A DNA stretch of 6,904 bases from the NCBI GenBank assembly GCA_015486505.1, contig WFRP01000044.1, forward strand, positions 1-6,904, given 5' to 3'. The stretch is from Pseudomonadota bacterium (GTDB lineage Bacteria > Desulfobacterota > Anaeroferrophillalia > Anaeroferrophillales > Tharpellaceae). Below, piece by piece: positions 1-5,224 of this stretch; position 1 is the stretch's first letter; every line of letters starts with the position of its first letter. The notes below the pieces were generated by a model. It was not told where the DNA came from. It made no database searches and saw only the letters and a program-made list of their open reading frames with translations. The position numbers and the translations under genes were made by a program.

Positions 1-58
1 CCCCCTTACTGCCCCCCCGGGCCGGAACCACCACCAGAATTTTATGACCATTAAGCAT
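1..58 (-). CDS. neuA: N-terminus of a CMP-nonulosonate (acylneuraminate) cytidylyltransferase, cut by window edge
   Basis: Reading the minus strand from an ATG at 58-56 gives 19 codons, MLNGHKILVVVPARGGSKG, still open at the window end. A short hydrophobic beta strand followed by PARGGSKG is the CTP-binding start of the NeuA/LegF/PseF family, which activates sialic acid, legionaminic acid or pseudaminic acid as CMP-sugars in the cytoplasm. KdsB, the CMP-Kdo enzyme, normally has an ARYGSTR-type motif instead, so it fits less well. An AGAGG ribosome binding site lies 5 nt before the ATG. Upstream on the same strand are a NeuB-type synthase and a HAD phosphatase, which supports the assignment although only 19 residues are visible. 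The sugar specificity cannot be told. A run of seven G bases (12-18) falls in the RGG codons. Confidence 0.75.
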   Translation of the reverse strand, partial: MLNGHKILVVVPARGGSKG

Positions 59-63
59 ATTAA

Positions 64-68
64 CCTCT
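64..68 (-). promoter_or_regulatory. Ribosome binding site of the cytidylyltransferase gene
   Basis: AGAGG on the minus strand, with a 5-nt spacer (TTAAT) to the ATG at 58-56. It supports this start codon. It lies only 2 nt from the foot of the 71-90 hairpin of the upstream repeat, so local RNA folding could affect its access. Confidence 0.6.
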
Positions 69-190
69 AATGCGGGAACTAACTCCCGCAACCCAAACAG
101 GGCTTTGTGCCCCGCAAATAAGTACTCTTATCAGAACATTTTCTGATTATTAAATCTTGTTTTTTGGTGCAGAAAATAACCTGTAAGGTA
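67..190. repeat. Direct repeat unit 1 (124 bp) with GC-rich hairpin half and AT-rich half
   Basis: This unit begins CTAATGCGGGAAC and is followed directly by a second unit at 191. The GC-rich half holds a perfect 7-bp hairpin at 71-90 (TGCGGGA and TCCCGCA, loop ACTAAC) and a further CCCGCA at 111-116 that could compete for the same TGCGGG arm. The AT-rich half is part of an 82-bp block (113-194) that recurs without a mismatch at 262-343. In it, ATTTTCTG (138-145) and CAGAAAAT (170-177) are an 8-bp inverted repeat with a 24-nt spacer, and ATCAGA/TCTGAT (130-135 and 142-147) is an alternative 6-bp hairpin. No coding function is visible. Confidence 0.9.
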
Positions 191-343
191 CTAATGCGGG
201 AACAAATCCCGCAACCCAAACAGGGCTTTTTCGGCCCGCACCCAAGGGCACTTCCGAGGGTCGCAAATAAGTACTCTTATCAGAACATTTTCTGATTATT
301 AAATCTTGTTTTTTGGTGCAGAAAATAACCTGTAAGGTACTAA
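191..343. repeat. Direct repeat unit 2 (about 149 bp), tandem to unit 1
   Basis: This has the same layout as the neighbouring unit. The hairpin is at 195-213 (TGCGGGA/TCCCGCA, loop ACAAA), a GGGC/GCCC hairpin spans 223-237, and a second CCCGCA is at 235-240. It differs mainly by 25 extra bases at 241-265, which end in CGCA and so duplicate the CGCA just before them; this looks like slippage or a small insertion or deletion. The inverted repeat ATTTTCTG/CAGAAAAT is at 287-294 and 319-326. The 82-bp identity with unit 1 implies a recent duplication or gene conversion. Confidence 0.9.
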
Positions 344-507
344 AAAACTGTTTAATCTAGTGCTGGGCGGCGACGATTAAGTCCCTACTCGTTCGTGCTG
401 TAAAGTAACTGACAATAATTGTTTCCAAGTAGATTTTAATTTGCATATCATATTATCTCAAGATGAACATTTTATCCTCAAGTTTCAAGATAATGCTTTT
501 TATCACC
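344..507. other. AT-rich non-coding stretch between the repeat copies
   Basis: No convincing gene is visible on either strand here. A small palindrome, ACAATAATTGT, is at 412-422. The only regulatory candidate is the minus-strand promoter at 433-461. With the repeats on either side, this makes 59-593 a gene-free region of about 535 nt upstream of the cytidylyltransferase. It may hold decayed sequence, but I could not recognise any relic. Confidence 0.5.
433..461 (-). promoter_or_regulatory. Candidate sigma-70 promoter reading toward the cytidylyltransferase
   Basis: On the minus strand TTGAGA (456-461) is separated by exactly 17 nt from TAAAAT (433-438); each hexamer matches the sigma-70 consensus at 5 of 6 positions. 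An overlapping alternative is TTGAGG, 18 nt, GATAAT slightly upstream. Transcription would start near 426 and reach the ATG at 58 after a leader of about 370 nt containing both repeat units. The region is AT-rich, so chance matches are possible. Confidence 0.4.
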
Positions 508-556
508 TGATGCGGGAACAATCCCCGCAACCCAATCGGGCCTTTTCGGCCCGCAA
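508..556. repeat. Third, isolated copy of the GC-rich hairpin element
   Basis: TGCGGG (511-516) pairs with CCCGCA (524-529) or with a second CCCGCA (550-555). Between them CGGGCC (537-542) and GGCCCG (548-553) form a perfect 6-bp hairpin with loop TTTTC, which reads GAAAA on the minus strand. It matches the first part of the tandem units with scattered changes, but the 82-bp AT-rich block is absent. It starts about 40 nt past the higA stop and could act as a transcription barrier, but no T-run follows on the minus strand, so I do not call it a terminator. Confidence 0.8.
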
Positions 557-593
557 TGCTAAAAAACAGACGGCTATTCCCAGTCAAGTGAAC

Positions 594-968
594 TTAATGG
601 TTAGCACTCAGATTATATGGTTTTATTAGTATCTCTGCTGAGATATTCAAACTTCTTTGCAACTTTCTTATCATATTGATAGATAGAGTTCGTTTTTTGT
701 TTAAAATTTCCGATACCCGTGCTCTTGAACCAAAAATTGGGATTAAATCATTGCGTGAAAGACCCTGGCTTTCCATTTGATGGATGATGGCTTCGACAGG
801 TTCAGGTGGAAGAACAGGATGATGTTTTTCCTCGTATGCTTCAATTAAAGTAGTGAGAACGTCGAGTTTGTCTCCTTCTGGTGTACCACTCTTTGCGTTC
901 ATCAAGCTTGCAACTGTTTGCAAAGCTTCTTCGTAGTCAATTTCTGTTTTGACAGGTTTGATATTCAT
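594..968 (-). CDS. higA: HigA-type antitoxin, XRE-family helix-turn-helix protein
   Basis: This 124-residue protein resembles the COG5499 HigA antitoxins. The N-terminal part (about 1-50) is acidic, with the usual GTPEGDKLDVL motif, and would contact the toxin. PVEAIIHQMESQGLS leads into an XRE-like helix-turn-helix at about 58-112, with the recognition helix near SRARVSEILN and the typical KKRTLS turn. It would neutralise HigB in the cytoplasm and repress the operon by binding its promoter. The ATG at 968-966 is preceded by GAGGTGG, which overlaps the stop codon of higB, so the genes are 9 nt apart and translationally linked. Toxin-first order is typical of hig loci. The pair is more AT-rich than the flanking sugar genes, consistent with acquisition from outside. 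Confidence 0.9.
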   Translation of the reverse strand: MNIKPVKTEIDYEEALQTVASLMNAKSGTPEGDKLDVLTTLIEAYEEKHHPVLPPEPVEAIIHQMESQGLSRNDLIPIFGSRARVSEILNKKRTLSINMIRKLQRSLNISAEILIKPYNLSANH

Positions 969-977
969 ATTTCCACC

Positions 978-1271
978 TCAAATTGTGTTAGCGTCAATCT
1001 TGTCATATTCTTTGTGGCTACCCACAAAACGGATATAAATGATGCCGAAATCATAGTTGACTGCAGTTACGAGACGGTATGTGTTGCCTTTAATGTTGAA
1101 AATGACACGATCATTGGCAATAAAGCTGGCATTTCTGTAATCGGATTTAATCTCGGTGGAAGTTTTCCACTCTGCCGATTTTACCTTGGAATGCCAGGCT
1201 TTCAGTGGCTGTTCTGCATCAGAATGGACTTTCCAAAATTCTCTCAATATTTTTTTTGAAATTATCCTCAT
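978..1271 (-). CDS. higB: HigB-type toxin, probable ribosome-dependent mRNA interferase
   Basis: The 97 residues look like a full-length HigB_toxin family protein (RelE-like fold). Recognisable family features are the start MRIISKK, FWKVHSDAEQPLKAWH at 12-27, the core RVIFNIKGNTYRLV at 55-68, and the C-terminal RFVGSHKEYDKID at 81-93. Members of the family cleave mRNA on the ribosome and slow growth when HigA is lost. The reading frame appears intact, with no missing segment. The ATG at 1271-1269 matches the usual family N-terminus, but no Shine-Dalgarno sequence precedes it; the promoter -10 box ends only 7 nt upstream, so the message may be leaderless. It lies 80 nt downstream of the phosphatase gene on the same strand. 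Confidence 0.92.
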   Translation of the reverse strand: MRIISKKILREFWKVHSDAEQPLKAWHSKVKSAEWKTSTEIKSDYRNASFIANDRVIFNIKGNTYRLVTAVNYDFGIIYIRFVGSHKEYDKIDANTI

Positions 1272-1278
1272 ATCTGAA

Positions 1279-1307
1279 AGTATAGTCTGTTACCGTTTTG
1301 GGAGCAA
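1279..1307 (-). promoter_or_regulatory. Promoter of the higBA operon
   Basis: On the minus strand TTGCTC (1302-1307) and TATACT (1279-1284) are separated by 17 nt. The -10 box matches TATAAT at 5 of 6 positions and the -35 box shares TTG. Transcription would begin at or just before the higB ATG. I see no clear palindromic operator, although HigA proteins usually bind over such a promoter. It would give the module expression independent of the sugar operon upstream. Confidence 0.5.
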
Positions 1308-1351
1308 GCTTTATTTTTAAACTTGAGATAGGGCGTATGTTTTTGCAGTCT

Positions 1352-1984
1352 TTAACCATCACCCAACATCCGAGCTACCTCGGAAAGTGGAAAAATCTTT
1401 TGGACCGGAATGAATTTACAGCGGTTTTCCCTGGCGGAGAGCCGGTCGGATTCACCATCGCCGATGACGATTACGCCGGAGTTTGCAACCTTTTCCCGTT
1501 CTATGATTTCGGCCAGAGTTTCGGGCTTTTTCCGGGGATAACCAAAGATATCAACAAAATAATCGTTCCAGCCGCGAAAGTCTATGATCTCCTTTAAGGC
1601 GTCTTCCGGCGTGGTGGAACTGACATAGAGTCTGAGCCGGGCGGCAAGAAAGTCAAGCGCCTCTTTAGCTCCGGGGATTAAGCGGCAATGTTTGGCGCCA
1701 TCCAGAACCAGGCGATTATAGGCCCGGGCAAGGTTTTTCAGAGCCAAAGGGTTCTGCTCCGGCTGCCGGCGTTGACGCCGGGCCATTATCTCCGCGAGGA
1801 TATCATAGCGGCTTTTTTCAAAGATTTCATCAAGAACCGCGCTGACAATATTTTCCGACTCCGGATCATCGGGAAAAAGTTTGAAAAAAGCGTTGTACTT
1901 CAAGCTGTTGGAGTCAATCAGGGTCCCATCGAAATCAAGGACGACGACTTTAATGATTGCAGCAGGAATCAAAGAGCACCCCAT
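1352..1984 (-). CDS. HAD-superfamily phosphatase, probably of nonulosonic acid synthesis
   Basis: This 210-residue protein carries all four HAD motifs: DFDGTL with nucleophile D17 and acid/base D19, SST at 122-124, a lysine at 152-153 after FGYPR, and GDGESD at 175-180. A helical C1-type cap lies between motifs I and II. It would hydrolyse a phosphate monoester in the cytoplasm. Its place between a NeuB-family synthase and a cytidylyltransferase suggests it dephosphorylates a 9-phosphate product, as known for Neu5Ac-9-P or KDN-9-P phosphatases, though the substrate is inferred. The gap to the synthase stop is 21 nt. The ATG at 1984 has only a weak upstream GAG and gives about ten residues before the usual IKVVVLDFDGT start; a TTG at 1972-1970, after GGGG, is a possible alternative. 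No terminator hairpin is visible after its TAA. Confidence 0.85.
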   Translation of the reverse strand: MGCSLIPAAIIKVVVLDFDGTLIDSNSLKYNAFFKLFPDDPESENIVSAVLDEIFEKSRYDILAEIMARRQRRQPEQNPLALKNLARAYNRLVLDGAKHCRLIPGAKEALDFLAARLRLYVSSTTPEDALKEIIDFRGWNDYFVDIFGYPRKKPETLAEIIEREKVANSGVIVIGDGESDRLSARENRCKFIPVQKIFPLSEVARMLGDG

Positions 1985-2005
1985 CGTCTCAATATCGTCT
2001 CAACA

Positions 2006-3538
2006 TCATAACTTTTTCTCTTTTCCCTGGATAGCATGCCAGTTGGGAATAACGGTTTTCCGGGCCGCCCGGGGCAGACGGGCTATCCGCTCATCCTCAT
2101 AGAAAGAGTCGTTATTATAATGAGTTGTGGAAACTTCTTCAAAAATTGCCCCGTCAAGGGTGTGAAATTTGTGCCATTCGCCGGGCTTGACCAGAATGGT
2201 ATCGCCCGGTTCCGCCTTGATCCGCCGGCCGCCGAGTTCCACCTCCAAATCCCCGCAGAGTAACTGGAAGGTTTCCTCTTTTTTCTCATGATAGTGATAA
2301 GGGTGTTTCTGCCGGGGAAGCAAAATCACCAGTTTTTTACAGTACTTACGGTTAATGCAGTCAATAATCACCGCCCCGAATTCGCGGAAGCGCTCCAGGC
2401 CGTAATGGTGCGATATTTCAATCGAGCTCTCCCGGCCGATGTGAATACAGGCCAGGTTAAGCATACCCTTGACCTGGAGCATAATCCGGTAAATAATCTC
2501 CCGGTCCGGCAATGCTGAATTTGCCACCTCCAGGTTCAACGGCTGGTCGGCGGCATAATCGACATCGGCTTCCAGACCTTCAACCCAATCACCACTGGAC
2601 AGTTGTTCCTCCTGAAGCGGCATGGCGAAAAAGACCTGGTCCCGGGTGATTTTCTCGCCTTTTTTAATACTGCTTACGGCATAGACCCCCCGCATCAAAG
2701 AGCGTAATGAAGCCAATTCGGCCGGGGTTGCCGGGCTGCGGTTTTCGCCGCCGCAGGCGAGGATCGCCTCATTACAGGCCGACAACCAGCCGGCAACCTG
2801 GGCCGGGGTGGATGAATAAGCATTAAGGGAGTATTGCTCTGTATTTATGCCGACATGACGTTCAAACAGGCGCGCCCCCAGGGCGTAGGCCAGGCGCACG
2901 GGGATATAATTATCCGGAGCCTCATGGGTGGAGAAACCGATGGGGAGCCGGGGAAACCTTTCCCGTAAAAGCCTGATTTGATTAAGTTCCAGTTTTTCCA
3001 GCGGGGTCGGATAAAGAGCGACACAGTGCATCAGGGCAAAGTTGACATTGTGGATCTCAAAGAAACTGACCAGCCGATCAATTTTAGCCATACTCAGTCC
3101 GGCGGTTGAGGCGACCACCGGCCGGTTGGCGGCGGCGATTTTTTCCAGCAGGGGCCAGTCCGCCGCCGAGCAGCTGGCCACTTTGATTATTTTAATCTCC
3201 AGCTCCTGAATAACATCCACCGACTCTTCATCAAAAGGCGTGCACATAGTGTACATGCCGTTGGCGGTCACGGCGGCGAGCAGTTCTTTATAATCTTCCT
3301 TGCTCAGGGCGGTACCCATAAACCGCGGAATATGCTTGATGTCCTGGCGTTGTTTGAATTCCGGATGTATGAAGGTATCAAGCTGCCGGAACTGGAATTT
3401 AAAAGCCCCCCGCACCCCGGCCGCGGCATTAACCTGGCCGATCTCCTTGATGACCCGCAATCCATGTTTTACATCACCCTGATGATTATTGGCCAAATCA
3501 TAGGTAAATAAATTATTAAAATCAAAATTCTTTTTCAA
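2006..3538 (-). CDS. NeuB-family nonulosonate synthase fused to a C-terminal cupin domain
   Basis: This 510-residue protein has three parts. Residues 1-265 form a NeuB-type barrel, with the family start YDLANNHQGD, the KFQF strand at 47-50, TPFD at 100-103, KVAS at 119-122, and the candidate metal ligands H205 (GFSTHEAP) and H228 (ERHVGI). Residues 280-340 resemble the SAF/antifreeze-like domain (VSSIKKGEKITRDQV). Residues 400-475 are a cupin with HYH (415-417), EE (421-422), a GDL turn and PGEWHKF with H456. NeuB enzymes condense phosphoenolpyruvate with a ManNAc-like sugar to give a nine-carbon acid. Ordinary NeuB proteins end near residue 350, so the cupin is an addition of unknown role, perhaps sugar isomerisation or binding. 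The start is TTG (3538-3536) with GAGG 5 nt upstream; a TAA lies in frame just before and the next methionine is far inside. A fixed substrate cannot be assigned. Confidence 0.88.
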   Translation of the reverse strand: MKKNFDFNNLFTYDLANNHQGDVKHGLRVIKEIGQVNAAAGVRGAFKFQFRQLDTFIHPEFKQRQDIKHIPRFMGTALSKEDYKELLAAVTANGMYTMCTPFDEESVDVIQELEIKIIKVASCSAADWPLLEKIAAANRPVVASTAGLSMAKIDRLVSFFEIHNVNFALMHCVALYPTPLEKLELNQIRLLRERFPRLPIGFSTHEAPDNYIPVRLAYALGARLFERHVGINTEQYSLNAYSSTPAQVAGWLSACNEAILACGGENRSPATPAELASLRSLMRGVYAVSSIKKGEKITRDQVFFAMPLQEEQLSSGDWVEGLEADVDYAADQPLNLEVANSALPDREIIYRIMLQVKGMLNLACIHIGRESSIEISHHYGLERFREFGAVIIDCINRKYCKKLVILLPRQKHPYHYHEKKEETFQLLCGDLEVELGGRRIKAEPGDTILVKPGEWHKFHTLDGAIFEEVSTTHYNNDSFYEDERIARLPRAARKTVIPNWHAIQGKEKKL

Positions 3539-3636
3539 TTTTACCTCACTTTTTTACTTTTTAAGGGCTCTGTCGGAGCGCCTGTCTGCGGGCCGGCAAG
3601 GCCCCATTCCGGTTTTACGGGGCGGTAGATCCCGCG
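3539..3636. other. 98-nt spacer with GC hairpin between oxidoreductase and synthase genes
   Basis: The spacer holds a 5-bp hairpin GGGCC/GGCCC (3590-3594 and 3600-3604, loop GGCAA) and an inverted GCCCC/GGGGC pair at 3601-3605 and 3619-3623. No T-run follows on the minus strand, so termination is not supported. The plus-strand word TGCGGGCCGGCAAGGCCC resembles the minus-strand hairpin of the 508-556 repeat copy, but the likeness is short. The minus-strand end next to the synthase is A-rich and carries its ribosome binding site. Confidence 0.4.
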
Positions 3637-4740
3637 TTAAATTAATTCCAGGGCCTCAAGGCCATACCCGGCCTCATAGTTTATCTTAACCGAGCGCCGG
3701 TTCTGATTGGCAAGATAAGCCGCGGCCACCACCAGCATGGTATTTAATCCCGCAGTCAGTCTGATCGGAGATTTTTCCCCCGAAGCCCCGGCAAGGATCT
3801 CTCCGAGATGATCAAGCTCTCCCCGAAAATCATCCGGCCGGGTTTTGGCGAAAAGCTCCTCAGTTATTTTATTATCGGCACCGGCATAACGAAGCGCGTC
3901 ATGGCGGCTGTCGGCATTGACCTGCCATTCAAGAAACCCGGCGGTTCCCTGGATACGCAACTTTTTTTCCGGCGGTTCGGTAACGACATCCTGAACGATT
4001 GCCCCCAGCAGCCCGGTCCCGGTTTTCACATTGACCTGGAACAGACGATCATAATTTACCAGGCCGTCGTCTACCATATCCACCATCGCCGAGACTTCAA
4101 CGATCTTTCCCATCCCGGTCAAATCGGCAAAATGCTGCCAGATATTAACCGCGTGGGAATGCTCCCCCCCGGCGCCGCCGCCCCGGGCCGCAAATCCGAG
4201 ATAAGAATCTTTGGGCCCGCTGAGCCAGGGATGCGCCTGAAAAATCCCGCCCCAGAATTCCCGGAACCCGGCACTGATCGTCAGCGGCTGACCAACCAGC
4301 CCGCCCGCCAGAAGTTCAGCCGCCCGCCGGCTATGGGAAGTTAAGGTATGGTTGTAGCCGACAGCCACAAAACAACCGGTTTTCTCCTGCAGAGCCAGCA
4401 GTTCCCGGGCTTTTTCCAATTCGGGAGTACATACCGGTTTCTCGATCAATAAGACCTTCGGCGGCCGGGTTGTCAGAGCTTTTACGGCAATCGCCATATG
4501 GGTGTCCGGCGGCGTCCCCACGATCACCAGATCAAAATCCTCATTTTCCACCTCATCCGGCGCGGCTAACCTGATATTATCATCCCAGGCGCCATAACGG
4601 GAAGGGTAGATGTCATTTCGGGTGCGCTCAAGGGCTAAGGGATCAAGATCACAGATCGTAACCTGCCAACCTTTGGCGAAACAGCCCTGCGCCAGATGGT
4701 TACCAATTGATCCGGCCCCTAATATTTTAACCTTGTACAT
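3637..4740 (-). CDS. Gfo/Idh/MocA-family NAD(P)-dependent sugar oxidoreductase
   Basis: This 367-residue protein has the normal family length. The N-terminal Rossmann fold starts KVKILGAGSIGNHLA (glycine motif at 8-13), followed by an acidic CDLD turn at 30-33, VGTPPDTH at 74-81 and the family EKP motif at 100-102 containing the conserved lysine. GYNH (128-131) and GGGAGGEHSHAVNIW (187-201) begin the C-terminal substrate domain, where the histidines are candidate active-site residues. Such enzymes oxidise or reduce sugar hydroxyls, often on nucleotide sugars, in the cytoplasm. Next to a NeuB-type gene it probably makes or edits the sugar precursor, but neither substrate nor direction can be read. 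The ATG is preceded by AAAGGTGG at good spacing. The gene follows a 109-nt gap carrying a hairpin and a repeat relative. Confidence 0.88.
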   Translation of the reverse strand: MYKVKILGAGSIGNHLAQGCFAKGWQVTICDLDPLALERTRNDIYPSRYGAWDDNIRLAAPDEVENEDFDLVIVGTPPDTHMAIAVKALTTRPPKVLLIEKPVCTPELEKARELLALQEKTGCFVAVGYNHTLTSHSRRAAELLAGGLVGQPLTISAGFREFWGGIFQAHPWLSGPKDSYLGFAARGGGAGGEHSHAVNIWQHFADLTGMGKIVEVSAMVDMVDDGLVNYDRLFQVNVKTGTGLLGAIVQDVVTEPPEKKLRIQGTAGFLEWQVNADSRHDALRYAGADNKITEELFAKTRPDDFRGELDHLGEILAGASGEKSPIRLTAGLNTMLVVAAAYLANQNRRSVKINYEAGYGLEALELI

Positions 4741-4770
4741 TTTCCATCCACCTTTGTTAAATTGTTATCT

Positions 4771-4835
4771 CAACTTTCTGACTTGTTATAACTGGTTGTT
4801 TTTTATACAGAAAATAACCAGTAAAGCAGTAAATC
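4771..4835. repeat. Degenerate copy of the AT-rich repeat half, with a 14-bp hairpin
   Basis: This segment aligns in the same orientation with 139-194 and 288-343. It shares TTCTGA, TTGTTTTTT, the 12-mer CAGAAAATAACC and GTAA in the same order and nearly the same spacing. Unlike the tandem copies it folds into a long hairpin at 4791-4822, with arms ACTGGTT/AACCAGT extended through the T/A run to 14 pairs including two G-T pairs and a 4-nt loop. It lies between the half-transporter stop and the oxidoreductase start. The hairpin could slow transcription or protect RNA ends, but the following minus-strand bases are not a T-run. Shared origin with the upstream repeats is likely but not proven by eye. 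Confidence 0.6.
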
Positions 4836-4849
4836 CGTAAAGTATTGTC

Positions 4850-5221
4850 TTAACCGGTTCGGGTGATCAGCCAGACGCCGATACAGATTACGAGAATTCC
4901 GCTCCAGCGGGTCAGATCCATGGCTTCATCAAAAAAACGCCAGCCGGCAATGGCGGTAACGATATAGCCGAGCGACAGCAGCGGATAAGCGAAGCTGACT
5001 TCGACCCGGGAGAGGACCAGCAGCCAGACGCCGACGCTGATAACGTAGCAGCACAATCCGGCAATCACATACGGGCTTGTGGCCACCTGCCAGAAAATCT
5101 GACCGCAGCCCGTCAGGCGAAATTCAAAATAGCCGATATTCCGCATCCCCTGCTTAAGCGCGAGCTGAGCCGCTGCGTTCAGCATTACTCCAAAAATAAT
5201 TAACGGCAGATATCTGGTCAT
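4850..5221 (-). CDS. EamA/SMR-type four-helix membrane protein, ArnE-like half transporter
   Basis: The 123 residues form four hydrophobic segments (about 4-22, 47-70, 75-97 and 104-121), the size of a half unit of the drug/metabolite transporter superfamily. The first helix has NAAAQLALKQG, the usual small-residue pattern of the group; the third contains AYPLLSLGYIVTA, typical of EamA and ArnE/ArnF proteins. The multidrug exporters of the family need a glutamate in helix 1; here that zone has Asn and Ala, so a drug pump is unlikely. It starts 3 nt after the stop of the ArnT-like glycosyltransferase, whose last codons contain its ribosome binding site (AGGG, 9 nt before ATG). By analogy it may flip a polyprenyl-phosphate sugar for that enzyme. 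Only one half is visible, so it would work as a homodimer or with a partner outside the window. Confidence 0.78.
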   Translation of the reverse strand: MTRYLPLIIFGVMLNAAAQLALKQGMRNIGYFEFRLTGCGQIFWQVATSPYVIAGLCCYVISVGVWLLVLSRVEVSFAYPLLSLGYIVTAIAGWRFFDEAMDLTRWSGILVICIGVWLITRTG

Positions 5222-5224
5222 AAT

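Noticed and set aside
67..240. Possible integron attC sites
   Set aside because: The hairpins lack recognisable GTTRRRY/RYYYAAC boxes, and no integrase or gene cassettes are visible.
67..343. Possible CRISPR array
   Set aside because: There are only two units, each over 120 bp, with the repeat filling almost the whole unit and no short regular spacers.
537..553. Rho-independent terminator of higBA
   Set aside because: The 6-bp GC stem is good, but no T-run follows it on the minus strand, and the same hairpin family occurs in the tandem repeats next to another gene.
441..629. 62-codon plus-strand open frame
   Set aside because: It runs through the third hairpin element and into the antisense end of higA, has no ribosome binding site of note, and its protein resembles nothing known to me.
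918..1259. 113-codon plus-strand open frame opposite higB and higA
   Set aside because: It is antisense to two well recognised genes, and its sequence shows no independent family likeness.
1272..1351. Terminator after the phosphatase gene
   Set aside because: Only weak A/T-rich complementarity around AAGCTT is present, with no stable stem and T-run.
3808..4344. 178-codon plus-strand open frame
   Set aside because: It lies wholly antisense to the intact Gfo/Idh/MocA gene and is a shadow of its GC-rich codon pattern.
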